Source: Protula sp. h YS-2021
Taxonomy: Eukaryota > Annelida > Polychaeta > Sabellida > Serpulidae
Assembly: GCA_949752745.1 (NCBI GenBank)
Contig: OX457024.1
Span: 111,914,104-111,978,103, forward strand
Reading direction: 5' to 3'
DNA: 64,000 nt
Position numbers and translations under genes: made by a program. Below the pieces are notes generated by a model. That model made no database searches, was not told the origin of the DNA, and saw only the letters and a program-made list of their open reading frames with translations. Within the stretch, counting starts at the first letter, position 1, and each line of letters opens with the position of its first letter. This document shows, in pieces, positions 23,401-33,137 of this stretch.

Positions 23401-26400
23401 AACGCATGCCATCTGAAGGGTCAAAATGTGTGATTATTGTTTGTGAAGTTCAGTCTCTTTAGACAGAATTAGGGCCGCCTTAAGTTGTAACCTCCCGAAC
23501 AACTCTTCCTCTCTACCCCCACCCCCACTCCCCACCCCTGTGCCTGGACTGGAGGGGGGTTCTTGAAATATACCCACTGCTTTATGTTCTGTGCATGGCG
23601 TAAGAGGCAATAATGAAAACATACTGTACGTCTTTTAAAGCTCAGTTAAAAAAGTTGTGAAAGGGGTTAATTTCTTATACATGTTAAATTTGGTCGGTTT
23701 CCCCTTGTGATGTCTTTGCTTTGACGGCTCGGCACACTTTCCACGGACGTTCTTGTTAAAGCTGAAGAGTTTGTTAAGGTAAAGAGGTAAAGTCTGAAAT
23801 TACTAGTCGGTAAAGAAAACCACATACAATATCTCTATGTTAAGAAAAGGCAGTTATATTGTGCTCAGGGGTCCATCGATGTAAGAGCCCATGAGAGTGC
23901 TTCAGTCACGTCAGTCCCAAGACTGATAAAAAGACCTTTCATAAAAGCAAGCCAAACGTTTTATATTTCATTCTTAAGCCAATACACATAAAATACACAT
24001 AAAAACAGCCTTAGCGCAAGGAAAAAAATGCAGTTGTTTTTGTTCTCAGTTGAATCAGTGATATAAAAATGTGACACTCGAGTCGAATAACATTTTCAAG
24101 AAAGCACTTATTTTGGTACATATGGCTTCATTCTTGTTGCAATTTACTTAATAAAATACATATGTATTCAATGCCAATAAGAAAATTTAAAAAATCTTAA
24201 GGGCACATACTAATATAAAAATTTAACAATCTACAATTAAATTTTCGACAGAAAAATTAAATTAGTGATTTTTGAGCTCAAGAATTGTTTCTTTTTTGTG
24301 CAGTAAAAAAATCAAAAGGAGGATTCTGTATACAGGGGCCCGTCAATATTGTATTCACAAATGATTGCTCATGAATTTAAGGTATAAGAAAATACTGATA
24401 TTAATTTTTTTATATAAAAAGTATTTGCAGATTTCAAAATATAAATTTAAAAAGTCTCATTCCGAAAAAATGGTATCTAAAAAAATTTATTGCTATCAAT
24501 AAAATATAAATCATTGAACACGCAATTTAGATTTTGCCATCAAATATTTCACTTTTGCCATCAAAAATTCAATTTTTGATCTATAAAAATAAATTTTAGA
24601 GATCATTAAATAATTTTTGATATCAGTAAATACTTTTCACTTCAAAACTGATTCCTAAAAATAATACACCAGAAAAAATGTTAGCAAGGTGGGTTAATAA
24701 ATTGGCTATTTCTGATCAGAATCAACATTTCTTTTATAATTTCTCTCTAAAAATGCTACCATATTTGCTGATACAAATATAAGAAAATATCAGTCCTTGA
24801 ATTATTTCAAAATTCTAAAACTTATTTCAGCCAAAAAAAAAACATTGCGGAACAAAATTACATTGATATATGCAATACAATACATTACATTATATCAAAT
24901 TACGTCACGTAAAATCACATCCCATGGCATTACATGACATCACATTACATCACATTACAGCACAGTATATCACATTTTACATTACATTCCATAACACTGT
25001 CGTAATACAAACAAGACATGTTGCCGTTCTTTTAAACAAACTTAACATAATATTTGTAACATGATAACATTCATTAGACATTTGACTATCAGAATGTCCC
25101 AGGTATTGGTATCGGACAATGTAATTTGCCAATAGCATACCACACGGAATTGGAAACTATAGAGTCCGGACTCTGTGCGATTAGCGGATTAAAGTTATCC
25201 AGTTAAATAATATTCTTTTGGAGTTACACATTAATTTACTAAATATACACAAACTTAAAAAAACTGAAACGTTCAAGTAAAACCACCACATTTACATTCA
25301 ATTAACAAAAATATAAAAAGCCGCAGAGCATTTATAGGGGCAATGAACACTGAAATTTTGATTTGGAAGAATCAAAATATTCACAAAGATTAACTGATAC
25401 CGTTAACTGCGCCGTTAGCAACCAGTCCCGTTATTCACAAATGCTATCAGCACAGTTATCTGATTTTGTCAAGTGCTCCACTAGCAACCAGTCTCAACAT
25501 TCACAGAGCTTAGCTGCACAGTTAGCTGATCCCGTCAACTGTCCCGTTTGAAACCAGAACACCCAAAAGTAAATTCATAAATTTAACCTGTTTGACAAAC
25601 AAGCTAGAATTAGAAACCGATTTTTTCTTCAAGGAGTACAGTTATCTGCACAGTTAACTTTTGTGTGAATACCGGATCACAGTTCTGATTATTGAAGTAA
25701 AACTTCCCATAAACGATACAGCTTTGGATAATCCTAAAAATATCATTGCACTTAGCGCATATACACATATAGTTCAAGTAGGCCGTTACTGTAAGTGAAA
25801 TCTCGTTGTTCCATTATCCAGTAATACCCCCCCAAAGAGTCGAGGCTATATGTACATGAAATACAAAAAAAAAGGAAACCGATTTAAAGTAGCATTCTCT
25901 AACTCCAGCAAAGAAATGTGGTTTGAAATTTGAAAGCAAATGATAAAGGAAAAACGTCTCGGTTATGCTGGAGGTGGGGTGGGTTTTTGTAGGGGAGGGG
26001 GGCGGGGTGAGAGTGGAATTGATTTCGTTAGGGGTGGTCAGAAAGCGGGTTAGGTCCCCAACAGCTGGAGAATGACATCTGTAACCCTTGCGAATCTCTC
26101 AATCCTGCCTGGCGCAAAAAGAACTTCTAGCAGGCTTACTAATTTTGAAGTGTTCTGGTGAGCCACTGTTTTTTTTTTAATTTTTTTGAAATTTGTTTGA
26201 GGTGCTTTGATCTCGCCGCAGAAGCAGTAGAGATATAACGGGCCTGCTATGCAAACCAAAAAATACACATTGTCATGACACGGAATTATCACGATAATGT
26301 GTACATAAAAAGAACATAAAAAAATCACAAATGAGTCTGCCATGCGCTACCTTTTCTTGCCTCGATCTATACTCCTACAAGAAAAAAAAAACATAAAAAA

Positions 26401-27083
26401 CGCTTGACTTCTAAAATCAATTAACGACAAGTACATCGAAATAACTTGTTACGTACATGGTAGATGAAATTTAAACTTTGAGATATTAGTTGAGTCACAT
26501 ACATGATGACATAATAGAGGAGAGGGGTGATCGGAATGGGTCGAGGGGAGTTGTGGAGACTACAGCACATATCTGCATCAAACCAGTCCGCTTCGAATCT
26601 CCGAATATTACCGCCAACATCTTTCTCCACCAATACCCCACCCCACACCCCTAAAAAAGAAACACGCTTGCCTATCGAGTTCATTATAGGCTAATAATAA
26701 TAGTAATAGTGACAATGATTGCTCCCACTATAAACTATACTTAACATTCCACATTTTACATATCGCTCGTCGCAAACCCATTTCAATGAAATATTCTCTT
26801 TTTTTCATTGAGCAGCATTCTATATAATGCGAGCCGAACATTGCTTAACAAGCAGAAATTTACATCGTTAATTTACGTTATTGCTTTATACTATATTATA
26901 TATACTATTGTAAGTACTACTATATACACGGAATGTCTACAAAGGTTATGTAAAAAAGCACAAAAATTTACAGAAACTCTATTCACTTTTCATAATGAAA
27001 TAGCGCTGCTCCACATTCCAAGAGATAGTCAAAACAAAATAACAATGTTACCATCGAGGCTATACGCTGTGCCAAATTTTCAT
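23312..27083 (+). repeat. Direct repeat, copy 1 (3.77 kb)
   Basis: It is collinear with 33,953-37,457, starting at an offset of 10,641. Identity is very high over the first 2.5 kb. It is lower, with indels, from about 25,550, where copy 2 has shorter or altered G-rich and A-rich tracts. The shared part ends at the word ttttcatg in both copies. Apart from the capsid fragment it is AT-rich and carries only simple repeats, such as an acattacatcac tract at 24,880-25,000. No host gene was recognised. Confidence 0.95.
25380..25551 (+). repeat. ~64-bp tandem repeat, 3 units
   Basis: Units contain attcacagagcttagctgcacagttagctgat and cgttagcaaccagtcc. The homologous place in copy 2 (36,018-36,135) has only about two units. 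Confidence 0.75.
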
Positions 27084-27098
27084 GTTATAACACCTGTG

Positions 27099-27625
27099 AG
27101 TAGTAGATAAATGGGGGTTTCAAAACAGGAAGTGACGTCATAACGACGTCACGTGGTGTTTTGAAACCCCCATGGGGCTATTAAAACAGTGACGTCATAT
27201 TGACGTCATATTAACGTCATATTGACGTCGTATTGTTGTCATATGGACGTCAAATGGACGTCATATGAACGTCATAATGACGTCAGGAAGTGTTTTGATA
27301 GCCCCATGGGACTATTAACACAGTGACGTCATTTTGACGTAATATAGACGTGATATAAACGTGATATGGGTGCCATATGGAGGTCATATGGAGGTCATAT
27401 GAGTGCCATATGGAGGTCATGTAGAGGTCATATGGACGTCATATGGACGTGATACGGGTGTCATATGGAGATCATACGGAGGTCATATAGAGGTCATACG
27501 GAGGTAATATGGAGGTCATATGGACGTGATATGGGTGTCATATGGAGGTCATATGGAGGTTATATGGTCGTCATATGAACGTCATATGAACGTCATGTGA
27601 ACGTCGTAATGACGTGATAGGAATA
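27099..27625. mobile_element. Left terminal region of virus-like element
   Basis: It starts AGTAGTAGATAAATGGGGG just after the direct repeat. A perfect 15-bp inverted repeat (GGGGGTTTCAAAACA at 27,113 with its complement at 27,157) surrounds a TGACGTCA and a CACGTG. Four more TGACGTCA sites follow (27,190, 27,201, 27,278, 27,324). From 27,180 on, the DNA becomes a tandem array of gtcatatgga words with 10-20 bp periodicity. The AGT start matches the mini-Maverick end and the known Polinton rule. The opposite end was not found in the window. Confidence 0.55.
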
Positions 27626-27627
27626 GT

Positions 27628-28620
27628 GGGCACCCGGACAAAATGGCACCCGGACAAAATGGTACCCGGACACTCGGACATCCGGACACTCGGACACCCG
27701 GACATTCGGACACCCGGACATTTTGTTTTGCTTTCTCACTCTCTAACCATTGCGAAAGCCATTCAAACTGAGCAAGAGCAATGAGATTCATTTAAGCCAG
27801 GCTTTCTTTAACCCAGAGAGGTCTCCATGCATTGCGTCCATGTACAGGCAACAACCCCCTTCTTTAAAGCTTTCTCGCTCTTCAAACACACATAACACCT
27901 ACGGTGACAAACGGACACCCAGGCACACGGACACCCGGACACACGGACACCCAGAAATACGGACACCCGAACAAACGGGTAAAGAGCTCTCAAATTTTTT
28001 TAAGGAAATTGACTCATAGAGGCATGGTTAGAGCTGGCCTATTAGGTATTTTGACCCAGCAATGACGTCGGACAAACGGGTAGCCGGACAAACGGACTGC
28101 TGGACAAATAGGCAGTCTTTTTTTATCTCTCTCTCTCCACACACATAACACCACGGCAGCAACTGCTTTTCAGGGCTTTCCTCGCTCTCTAACCAAGCCA
28201 TTGCAACAGCAATTAGAAATGAGCACTCTTTTTCCATAAGGTAACCCAGAGAGGTCTCCATGCATTGCGGCCATATACAAGCAACAATCCTTTCTTTAAA
28301 GCTTTCTCGCTTTTCAAACACGTATAACACCTACGGTGACCGAACAAACGGACACCCAGACACACGGACACCCAGACACACGGACACCCAGACAGTCGTT
28401 TTTTATTTTTCCCCTGTCTCTCTCTCTCCACACACATAGCCACGACAGATTAAGCGTTTCATTTCTTAAGTCTGAAAATTTTTAATCCAGAGAGTGGCTC
28501 TTTCTTTCTTTCCATACACATATACACCTATGACAGAATTAGCATTTCATTTCTCAAGCCAGGGTATTTTTTTAACCCAGACGGCAATTCTTTTTGCTTT
28601 TCTCAGACGGGCACACGGAC
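27628..28620. repeat. Minisatellites and a ~435-bp duplication
   Basis: Runs of ggacacccggac-type units occur at 27,640-27,720, 27,905-27,975, 28,065-28,110 and 28,345-28,395. A block with acccagagaggtctccatgc and ctttaaagctttctcgct is present at 27,736-27,930 and again at 28,180-28,345. Frames through this stretch are repeat by-products. Confidence 0.8.
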
Positions 28621-28740
28621 AGATGGGGATATGAATCAATCATTTATAAACCACTTTTCTTTTTTTTTTAAAGCATTTCCCACACTCTCATGCATACTAA
28701 CACCATAACAAATTAAGCGTTTCATTTCGTAATAATGGGT

Positions 28741-28758
28741 GGCTGCTAAAAAGCAGCC
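28741..28758. other. Short hairpin downstream of minus-strand gene
   Basis: A perfect 7-bp stem (GGCTGCT/AGCAGCC) with an AAAA loop, 42 nt past the stop of the minus-strand gene. It may affect RNA 3' ends; role unknown. Confidence 0.3.
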
Positions 28759-28799
28759 GTGGAGGGATTTTCCTGGTCTTCTTTCCGGGTCTTTCCTGG

Positions 28800-29705
28800 T
28801 CACTTCCTCCTACCATCGGTTCCCCTGCCGCTGCCACTGGCGCCGCCGCTGGCGCCGCCGCAGTCGCTATCCTCCCTGCAGTTGCACTTCCTCCTGTGCG
28901 CCGCAGACCCAGCCCTGGTCGAGTTGAAACCTCTGCCCTGAAGACTACAATAATAAAATTGGACTTTCATAGCCTCCGAGCATCCCTGTTCATGCACTCG
29001 CATAGAAAATCCTGCCGGAACTACTCCAAAATGGCAGAATTCACAATACTGAACGTTATCCAACGAGCCCAAGAGTTGCATGACGTCCTGGAATTCTGAC
29101 TCATTTGTAGAGTCGTCCTCCAGTTTCAACTGAACAGGTTCCAGGGTACGGTCAGTGTCGGAAGGCGACTGCTTGAGGCTGACTGTATCCATCATTGGCG
29201 TATCCGAAATGCTAGCGACAGCGGCTGCTAGCTCATCCTCAGGAGCTGACGGCGAACTTTCCGGCCTTGTAACGGTGGCGCTGGGGACGCGCCGCCGCCT
29301 AACTGAAACTGGTGCTGCCGGCACCCTCCGGACAGTCACATCAGGTTCCCTCGGACTTGCTGTCAGCGGAGTCGTCATCGTCGACGCAGTGACTTTGACA
29401 GGAGTCACTTTGGCAGGAGGAGTCGCCGTCATAGTCGCCGCGGTCACTTTGGTTGGCGTCGCTTCCTGGCAGAGCGACGGGACCCTCGTCGGTGAGCGAT
29501 GCCGCAGTCTCTTGTAGCTTTCCTCCGCTGCCCTGCCAAACCGGTTATATTGATGCCGCGGTCTAAGCCTCTGAAAATCCCTCCACTTCTTAAAGAGGAA
29601 CATTTGGTACTCCACATATACCTCCTCCCACAGATCGACATCCTTAGCGGTGAAGAAGTATTGCTTCCTACGTTCCTTGGAAAAGAATTCTTCCTTGTGC
29701 TGCAT
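28800..29705 (-). CDS. Virus-element protein, Cys/His-rich C-terminus
   Basis: This is an intact 301-codon frame with an ATG start (29,703-29,705), transcribed away from the capsid cluster. Residues 1-70 are charged and aromatic (YVEYQMFLFKKWRDFQRLR). Residues 75-175 are a low-complexity Thr/Pro/Ala/Val/Arg region. Residues 180-215 are acidic. From about residue 222 there are two possible zinc-binding clusters: CEFC followed by H and GC, then YYC followed by AHRRKCNC. The tail is Gly/Ser-rich. This layout suits a nuclear regulatory or DNA-binding protein, but I cannot name a family. It is GC-richer than anything nearby. Its divergent promoter region is shared with the plus-strand genes. It is the best preserved gene of the block. 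Confidence 0.65.
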   Translation of the reverse strand: MQHKEEFFSKERRKQYFFTAKDVDLWEEVYVEYQMFLFKKWRDFQRLRPRHQYNRFGRAAEESYKRLRHRSPTRVPSLCQEATPTKVTAATMTATPPAKVTPVKVTASTMTTPLTASPREPDVTVRRVPAAPVSVRRRRVPSATVTRPESSPSAPEDELAAAVASISDTPMMDTVSLKQSPSDTDRTLEPVQLKLEDDSTNESEFQDVMQLLGSLDNVQYCEFCHFGVVPAGFSMRVHEQGCSEAMKVQFYYCSLQGRGFNSTRAGSAAHRRKCNCREDSDCGGASGGASGSGRGTDGRRK

Positions 29706-29931
29706 TATTTTTTTTCGGTGTTGCCTTGCAGACTGACTGCTTACAGTGTAAGGCTGCTATTCTCAAAGGACGCCCCCCCCCCCTGGCCGGCAAACTGCCG
29801 ACGCCCCCCTCCCGGCCCGCCGACCTTAGCCCTCCCCCCATTTCGACTTTTAAGCCAAGCCACTGGCTCACCGTCAGTAGTATAAAAACGTGGCTTCGCG
29901 ACTTCTATGGCCATTGCATTGCTAAGACATC
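29706..29931. promoter_or_regulatory. Divergent promoter region
   Basis: This 226-bp gap between the two divergent start codons contains a C-rich tract (29,770-29,790) and, toward the plus-strand gene, a TATA box. Confidence 0.5.
29881..29888 (+). promoter_or_regulatory. TATA box for acidic/CARD-like gene
   Basis: TATAAAAA lies 51 nt upstream of the ATG at 29,932, leaving room for a short leader. Confidence 0.55.
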
Positions 29932-30282
29932 ATGGAGTCGTCTCGAAAAGCAACTTCAGCTAGCAACATGGGAATTGATAGCCTGTTTGGCATCAAAGCA
30001 ATGGCTTTTACAGATGCAGTTTTAACTGCAGAGGAGACTGCTGCCTTCCTAAGTACAATGGCAGAACCTGAAAAAGCCTTGGAGGAAGCATTAGGGATGC
30101 CGTCAGACGTGTCTACAGTACAGCAAAGAAAGCCCGAGGAAGGTGTTCCGCCAGTACAGCAACCAATGCCAGATCCTGAAGGATCTGACTACCCGTTCTG
30201 GGTGGCAAATGCGCTTGTCAATGGTTGCGCCAAACCACAAAGTTGCAGGCGCATCTGGAGCATCTTGAGGAAGAAGAAGTGA
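29932..30282 (+). pseudogene. N-terminal part of acidic CARD-like protein
   Basis: The ATG at 29,932 follows a TATA box. The frame gives 116 residues: Ser-rich start, an Ala/Glu-rich helical stretch (TAEETAAFLSTMAEPEKALE), then a Pro/Gln-rich linker. Near residue 98 it turns into an unrelated basic tail, while the neighbouring frame becomes open (from 30,225) and continues with a Glu/Asp-rich run. I infer a single-base frameshift around 30,225-30,235 that separates this from the acidic and CARD-like part. A splice event is the alternative. Function unknown. Confidence 0.5.
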
Positions 30283-30668
30283 TCATGTCAAGCGATGACG
30301 ACAACGACGGTGATGACGACAATGACGACAATGACGACAATGACGACAACGATGGTGATGACGACAACGATGGTGATGACGACAACCATGACGACGACGA
30401 TGGTGACAACGACAGCGATGACGATGACAAGGAGCTCAAATCTAAATTTGAATTGAGGAAAACTATTCCTGTTACTGAGGAAGACGTCATGCTGTTGAAA
30501 CGAAACTTTCGAGCAGTGATTCCTCTGATCGATTGCAATATTTTATGGTGTTTATGTGAAGAAGGCTTTTTCGACCAACACACATACATGTATCTAACGG
30601 AAGAAGTGAATACTGTCATTCAGCTTATCTACATGCTAGAAAGAAACATAGAGCATCTTCCGCGTTAG
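30225..30668 (+). pseudogene. Acidic repeat plus first CARD-like domain
   Basis: It opens inside the previous frame. About 45 residues of Asp/Asn (30,292-30,430, a GAC/GAT/AAC triplet expansion) lead to an ~80-residue helical domain: LRKTIPVTEEDVMLLKRNF, then ILWCLCEEGFF, then TVIQLIYMLERN. The order 'Leu-rich helix - L..L.E.G.. - helix - L..L.R' fits the CARD/death-fold pattern (family knowledge). The frame stops at 30,666 just where the next frame becomes open, so a second single-base break near 30,661 probably splits it from the next domain. CARDs mediate homotypic contacts in apoptosis and innate signalling; a viral copy would be expected to interfere with these. That role is inference only. 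Confidence 0.5.
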
Positions 30669-30688
30669 AGCCACAGTTCTCCGAAGCC

Positions 30689-31048
30689 ATGATCCGACGT
30701 TTCGTTCAACTTGTTAGAAGTCTTCATGAGGAACTTTTTAAGGCTTTATGTCTACCGGTGCCAAAGTGTGTTGATGAGGATCGCGATTCCAAATGCGCAA
30801 AGGTCATGCTACATGGCTTCAAGTATCTTGAAGAACGTATTAAGGTGTATGATATGATGGCCTACCTCTATGAAAAAGGACATTTCACCATGCCAATGCT
30901 CTTCGAATGGATAATTGGTAGTCGCAAACGAGGAGACTTTTTAGTGATTGTCATGAGACAATCTCTAACAGACGGTTTGCCAACAGCCTTTCTGGGTGGT
31001 TTCAACGAGATCACTCCGCGATTTTGCAAACATCTCATGAAAACATAA
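30689..31048 (+). CDS. Second CARD-like domain protein
   Basis: The 119-codon frame has an ATG at 30,689; the same frame is open a little further upstream, toward the first domain. It starts with a helix (RRFVQLVRSLHEELFKAL). The clearest CARD-like stretch runs from about residue 48: LEERIKVYDMMAYLYEKGHF, then MPMLFEWI, then DFLVIVMRQSLTDGLPTAF followed by GGF. The closing 'L..G..AF..F' motif is typical of CARD helices 5-6. It ends at TAA 31,046-31,048, just before the TATA box of the next transcript. It could be an independent protein or the C-terminal half of a two-CARD protein. It is not recognised at gene level. Confidence 0.55.
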   Translation: MIRRFVQLVRSLHEELFKALCLPVPKCVDEDRDSKCAKVMLHGFKYLEERIKVYDMMAYLYEKGHFTMPMLFEWIIGSRKRGDFLVIVMRQSLTDGLPTAFLGGFNEITPRFCKHLMKT

Positions 31049-31060
31049 ATGTAATGTCCA

Positions 31061-31068
31061 TATAAAAG
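31061..31068 (+). promoter_or_regulatory. TATA box for the PC4-like/ATPase transcript
   Basis: TATAAAAG lies 48 nt before the ATG at 31,109, with a tcatcattc initiator-like word near 31,090. It suggests that the structural genes form a separate transcription unit. Confidence 0.55.
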
Positions 31069-31108
31069 GATTGAGGTGTCAAGTGCAGTCATCATTCAAC
31101 GCACAGCC

Positions 31109-31324
31109 ATGGAGAAGACAAGCAGCTTTAAAATTAGTGCAAACTTAACAATTACTGTGGAGCATGGGCAATTTGGATTATTTATTCGAATCAAACGTGG
31201 AGAGGGATGGCTTGCTTTATCACCATCCTTGTGGAAGATTGTGTGTCTGAACTTACAAAGATTACGCGACATTGGCTTCAAACTGTACTTAACGCAAACA
31301 AAATGGCTTGAAGTCATTTCATAG
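31109..31324 (+). CDS. Small PC4-like DNA-binding protein
   Basis: A complete 71-residue frame, ATG at 31,109. A strand-rich beginning (KISANLTITVEHGQFGLFIR) leads to GWLALSPSLWKIVCLNL, which resembles the 'beta strands, then G.aLs...W..l' end of the PC4/p15 single-strand DNA-binding fold. Such a protein would act in transcription or replication of the element. Its 3' end overlaps the beginning of the ATPase frame by 17 nt. The assignment rests on pattern only, and the domain is short. Confidence 0.45.
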   Translation: MEKTSSFKISANLTITVEHGQFGLFIRIKRGEGWLALSPSLWKIVCLNLQRLRDIGFKLYLTQTKWLEVIS

Positions 31325-32010
31325 TTGGGTGAAGAAACAGATATTCGAAAAAAAGCATCCATTCACATGTTTGGTCTCTGGACCTACAGGCAGTTGTAAA
31401 ACTTCTCTAGTTAGAGAAATTCTAGAACAAAAGTTAATTAAACCCTCTCCAAAAACCATTTTATGGCTCTATGCAGCAGATCAACCTTTGTATAAGGGAA
31501 TGAAAGGTGTGGAATTTTACCAAGACATTCCAGATGATATTGAAGAGCGTTTTAACCCGAAAAAGAGAAACTTACTCATCATTGATGACTTAATGACTAA
31601 ATGTCATAGTGATGAGCGTATGACACGTCTCTTTAGTGTTGGTAGCAGTCATCAAAATTTAAGCATTATTTTTAATTGTGCATAATTTGTTCCATCACGG
31701 TAGAGAAATGCGAAATATTAGTTTGAATACACATTACATCATTCTGTTTAAAAATCCTAGAGACAGTCAACAAATAAGTACATTAGCGCGACAAATGTAT
31801 CCTGGAAAATCTCAATTTCTCATAGAAGCCTATGAAGATCCTAACAGCAAACCTCATGGTTATTTATTCATTGATTTGAAGCCGAAGACGAACGATCAAC
31901 TACGTATTCGTACAGGCATTTTACCAAAAGATACACATTACGTATATGTTGATAAGGTAGCGTATGAACAAGAACCAAGTCACTTAACCATTCGCAGCCA
32001 AGATGTCTAA
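31308..32010 (+). pseudogene. FtsK/HerA-type packaging ATPase, frameshifted
   Basis: This is the most recognisable gene of the block. Walker A is at 31,380-31,403 (residues 25-32 of the frame), read GPTGSCKT: the usual glycine before the lysine is cysteine (TGT). Walker B is at 31,569-31,589 (NLLIIDD). A later motif SVGSSHQNLSIIFN corresponds to the sensor region of A32-like ATPases. At 31,678-31,685 the frame stops and the neighbouring frame takes over (HNLFHHGREM ... NTHYIILFKNPRD ... KDTHYVYV), so a one-base frameshift has broken the gene. No in-frame ATG exists at the 5' end; an ATG at 31,303 is in another frame. Size and motif order match Maverick/adintovirus genome-packaging ATPases. 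It overlaps the next gene by 8 nt. Confidence 0.85.
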
Positions 32011-32308
32011 ACGTATTCAAGCGAATCAACCTTTTCTTCACTTGCTCGCACGCAGCGGGCCTAAACGACGCAAATCCTTGCTACAACAAGCTACTAAGGA
32101 GGAATTAACTAGCTTGTTTGAAATTTGTTTGAATATATTGCGAGGACATTTACCCTTAAGCTCAAAAAGGTACAAGGTATTCAAGCGTGAACGTCATACC
32201 CTACATACACTGGCAGATAAGAAGATATCACTTCGAAGAAAAAGGAAGTTGGTTAATCAGAAAGGAGGTTTTTTGGAGCTATTGCTAAATTTGCATTACC
32301 CTTGTTAG
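32003..32308 (+). pseudogene. Small basic virion-type protein, broken C-terminus
   Basis: The ATG at 32,003 overlaps the end of the ATPase. About 100 residues, rich in Lys/Arg (SGPKRRKSLLQQ; LRRKRKLVNQKGG). In invertebrate Maverick/adintovirus-type elements a small basic protein with a Gly-Gly followed by a hydrophobic tail sits directly after the ATPase; this fits. The hydrophobic end is no longer in frame: a T-run at 32,269-32,274 marks the break. The alternative frame stays open until a TGA overlapping the next ATG (32,325), which suggests a single-base loss. Likely role: genome condensation or membrane activity of the particle, by analogy. Confidence 0.55.
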
Positions 32309-32324
32309 CTCAGTTGCTGTTAAA

Positions 32325-32902
32325 ATGAAACATACTTTGAAAATGGTCCTTATTCCTGAATATGAATATAAAATGTTGTTAGAAAAGAAGGGAAAAGATG
32401 GTGAAATCAAAACGAAAGTGAATAAACTTTTACGTGGGAAACGAACTCGTGAAAAAAACAATAGAAATGTCTCAAGTGCTTGGACGTCATTTACGAACAA
32501 TTCAGTCACAACAACAACGACAAAAGGCTATTACAGCATTTAATGCAGAAAAATCAGAAAAGTCCCAACAGTTTCTAAACCATTTTCAACCTATTTATCA
32601 TGTAAAACTAACACAACTTCTAGCAGAACTTAAGAAGTATGGTACGAGATTGATAGATAAAACGAACTTGTACTGTCATTACAAATTCTAACATTATTGA
32701 TTTGTTGAAAGAAGCATTGGTTGCTACAAAAAGAAAAGAGCGGCGAGAACTACCACGTGGTTGGAAGCAGTTTATTGAGGAAATTGTAGGCGCTAATATT
32801 CCAAAAACTGTTTTTGGTAAAAAGACAACTCGTGAAGATATTACAAAAGAGATACAACAACGTCAACAAAGGTTGTTTTCAGAAGGATGGGAAACTTTTT
32901 AA
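32325..32902 (+). pseudogene. Broken viral structural-type gene, unidentified
   Basis: Three consecutive frames (ATG 32,325; 32,434; 32,702) are each open where the preceding one decays. They have similar lysine/glutamine-rich composition and end together at TAA 32,900-32,902. The first part begins KMVLIPEYEYKMLLEKK. The middle is a Gln-rich predicted coiled coil (HLRTIQSQQQRQKAI). The last has LPRGWKQFIEEIVGANIP. I infer one ancestral gene of about 190 codons with two frameshifts. Position between the basic protein and the capsid gene suggests a minor virion protein. I do not recognise the family with confidence. Confidence 0.5.
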
Positions 32903-33137
32903 AGAGTTATGGTGTTGTTGTTGTAAAAAAATGGAAATAAAAATACTATTCCTGTAAAAATTAGGTGTGTTAGTGCTTGTTGTCAGGGAGAAGTAGTAGA
33001 TACCAATTTAGATCATGTAGATAGCAATTTAAACAGCATTGTAGACAGCAATATAGAAAGTGAGGATGAAGAGTGTCAAACATGAAGTAATGTATATACA
33101 CATCTAGCCTATCTACATCACATCATGTATCAATGAT

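Noticed and set aside
27582..28443. Frames of 60-100 residues on both strands between the left terminus and the first viral gene
   Set aside because: They follow the ggacacccgg minisatellite and its duplicated block.
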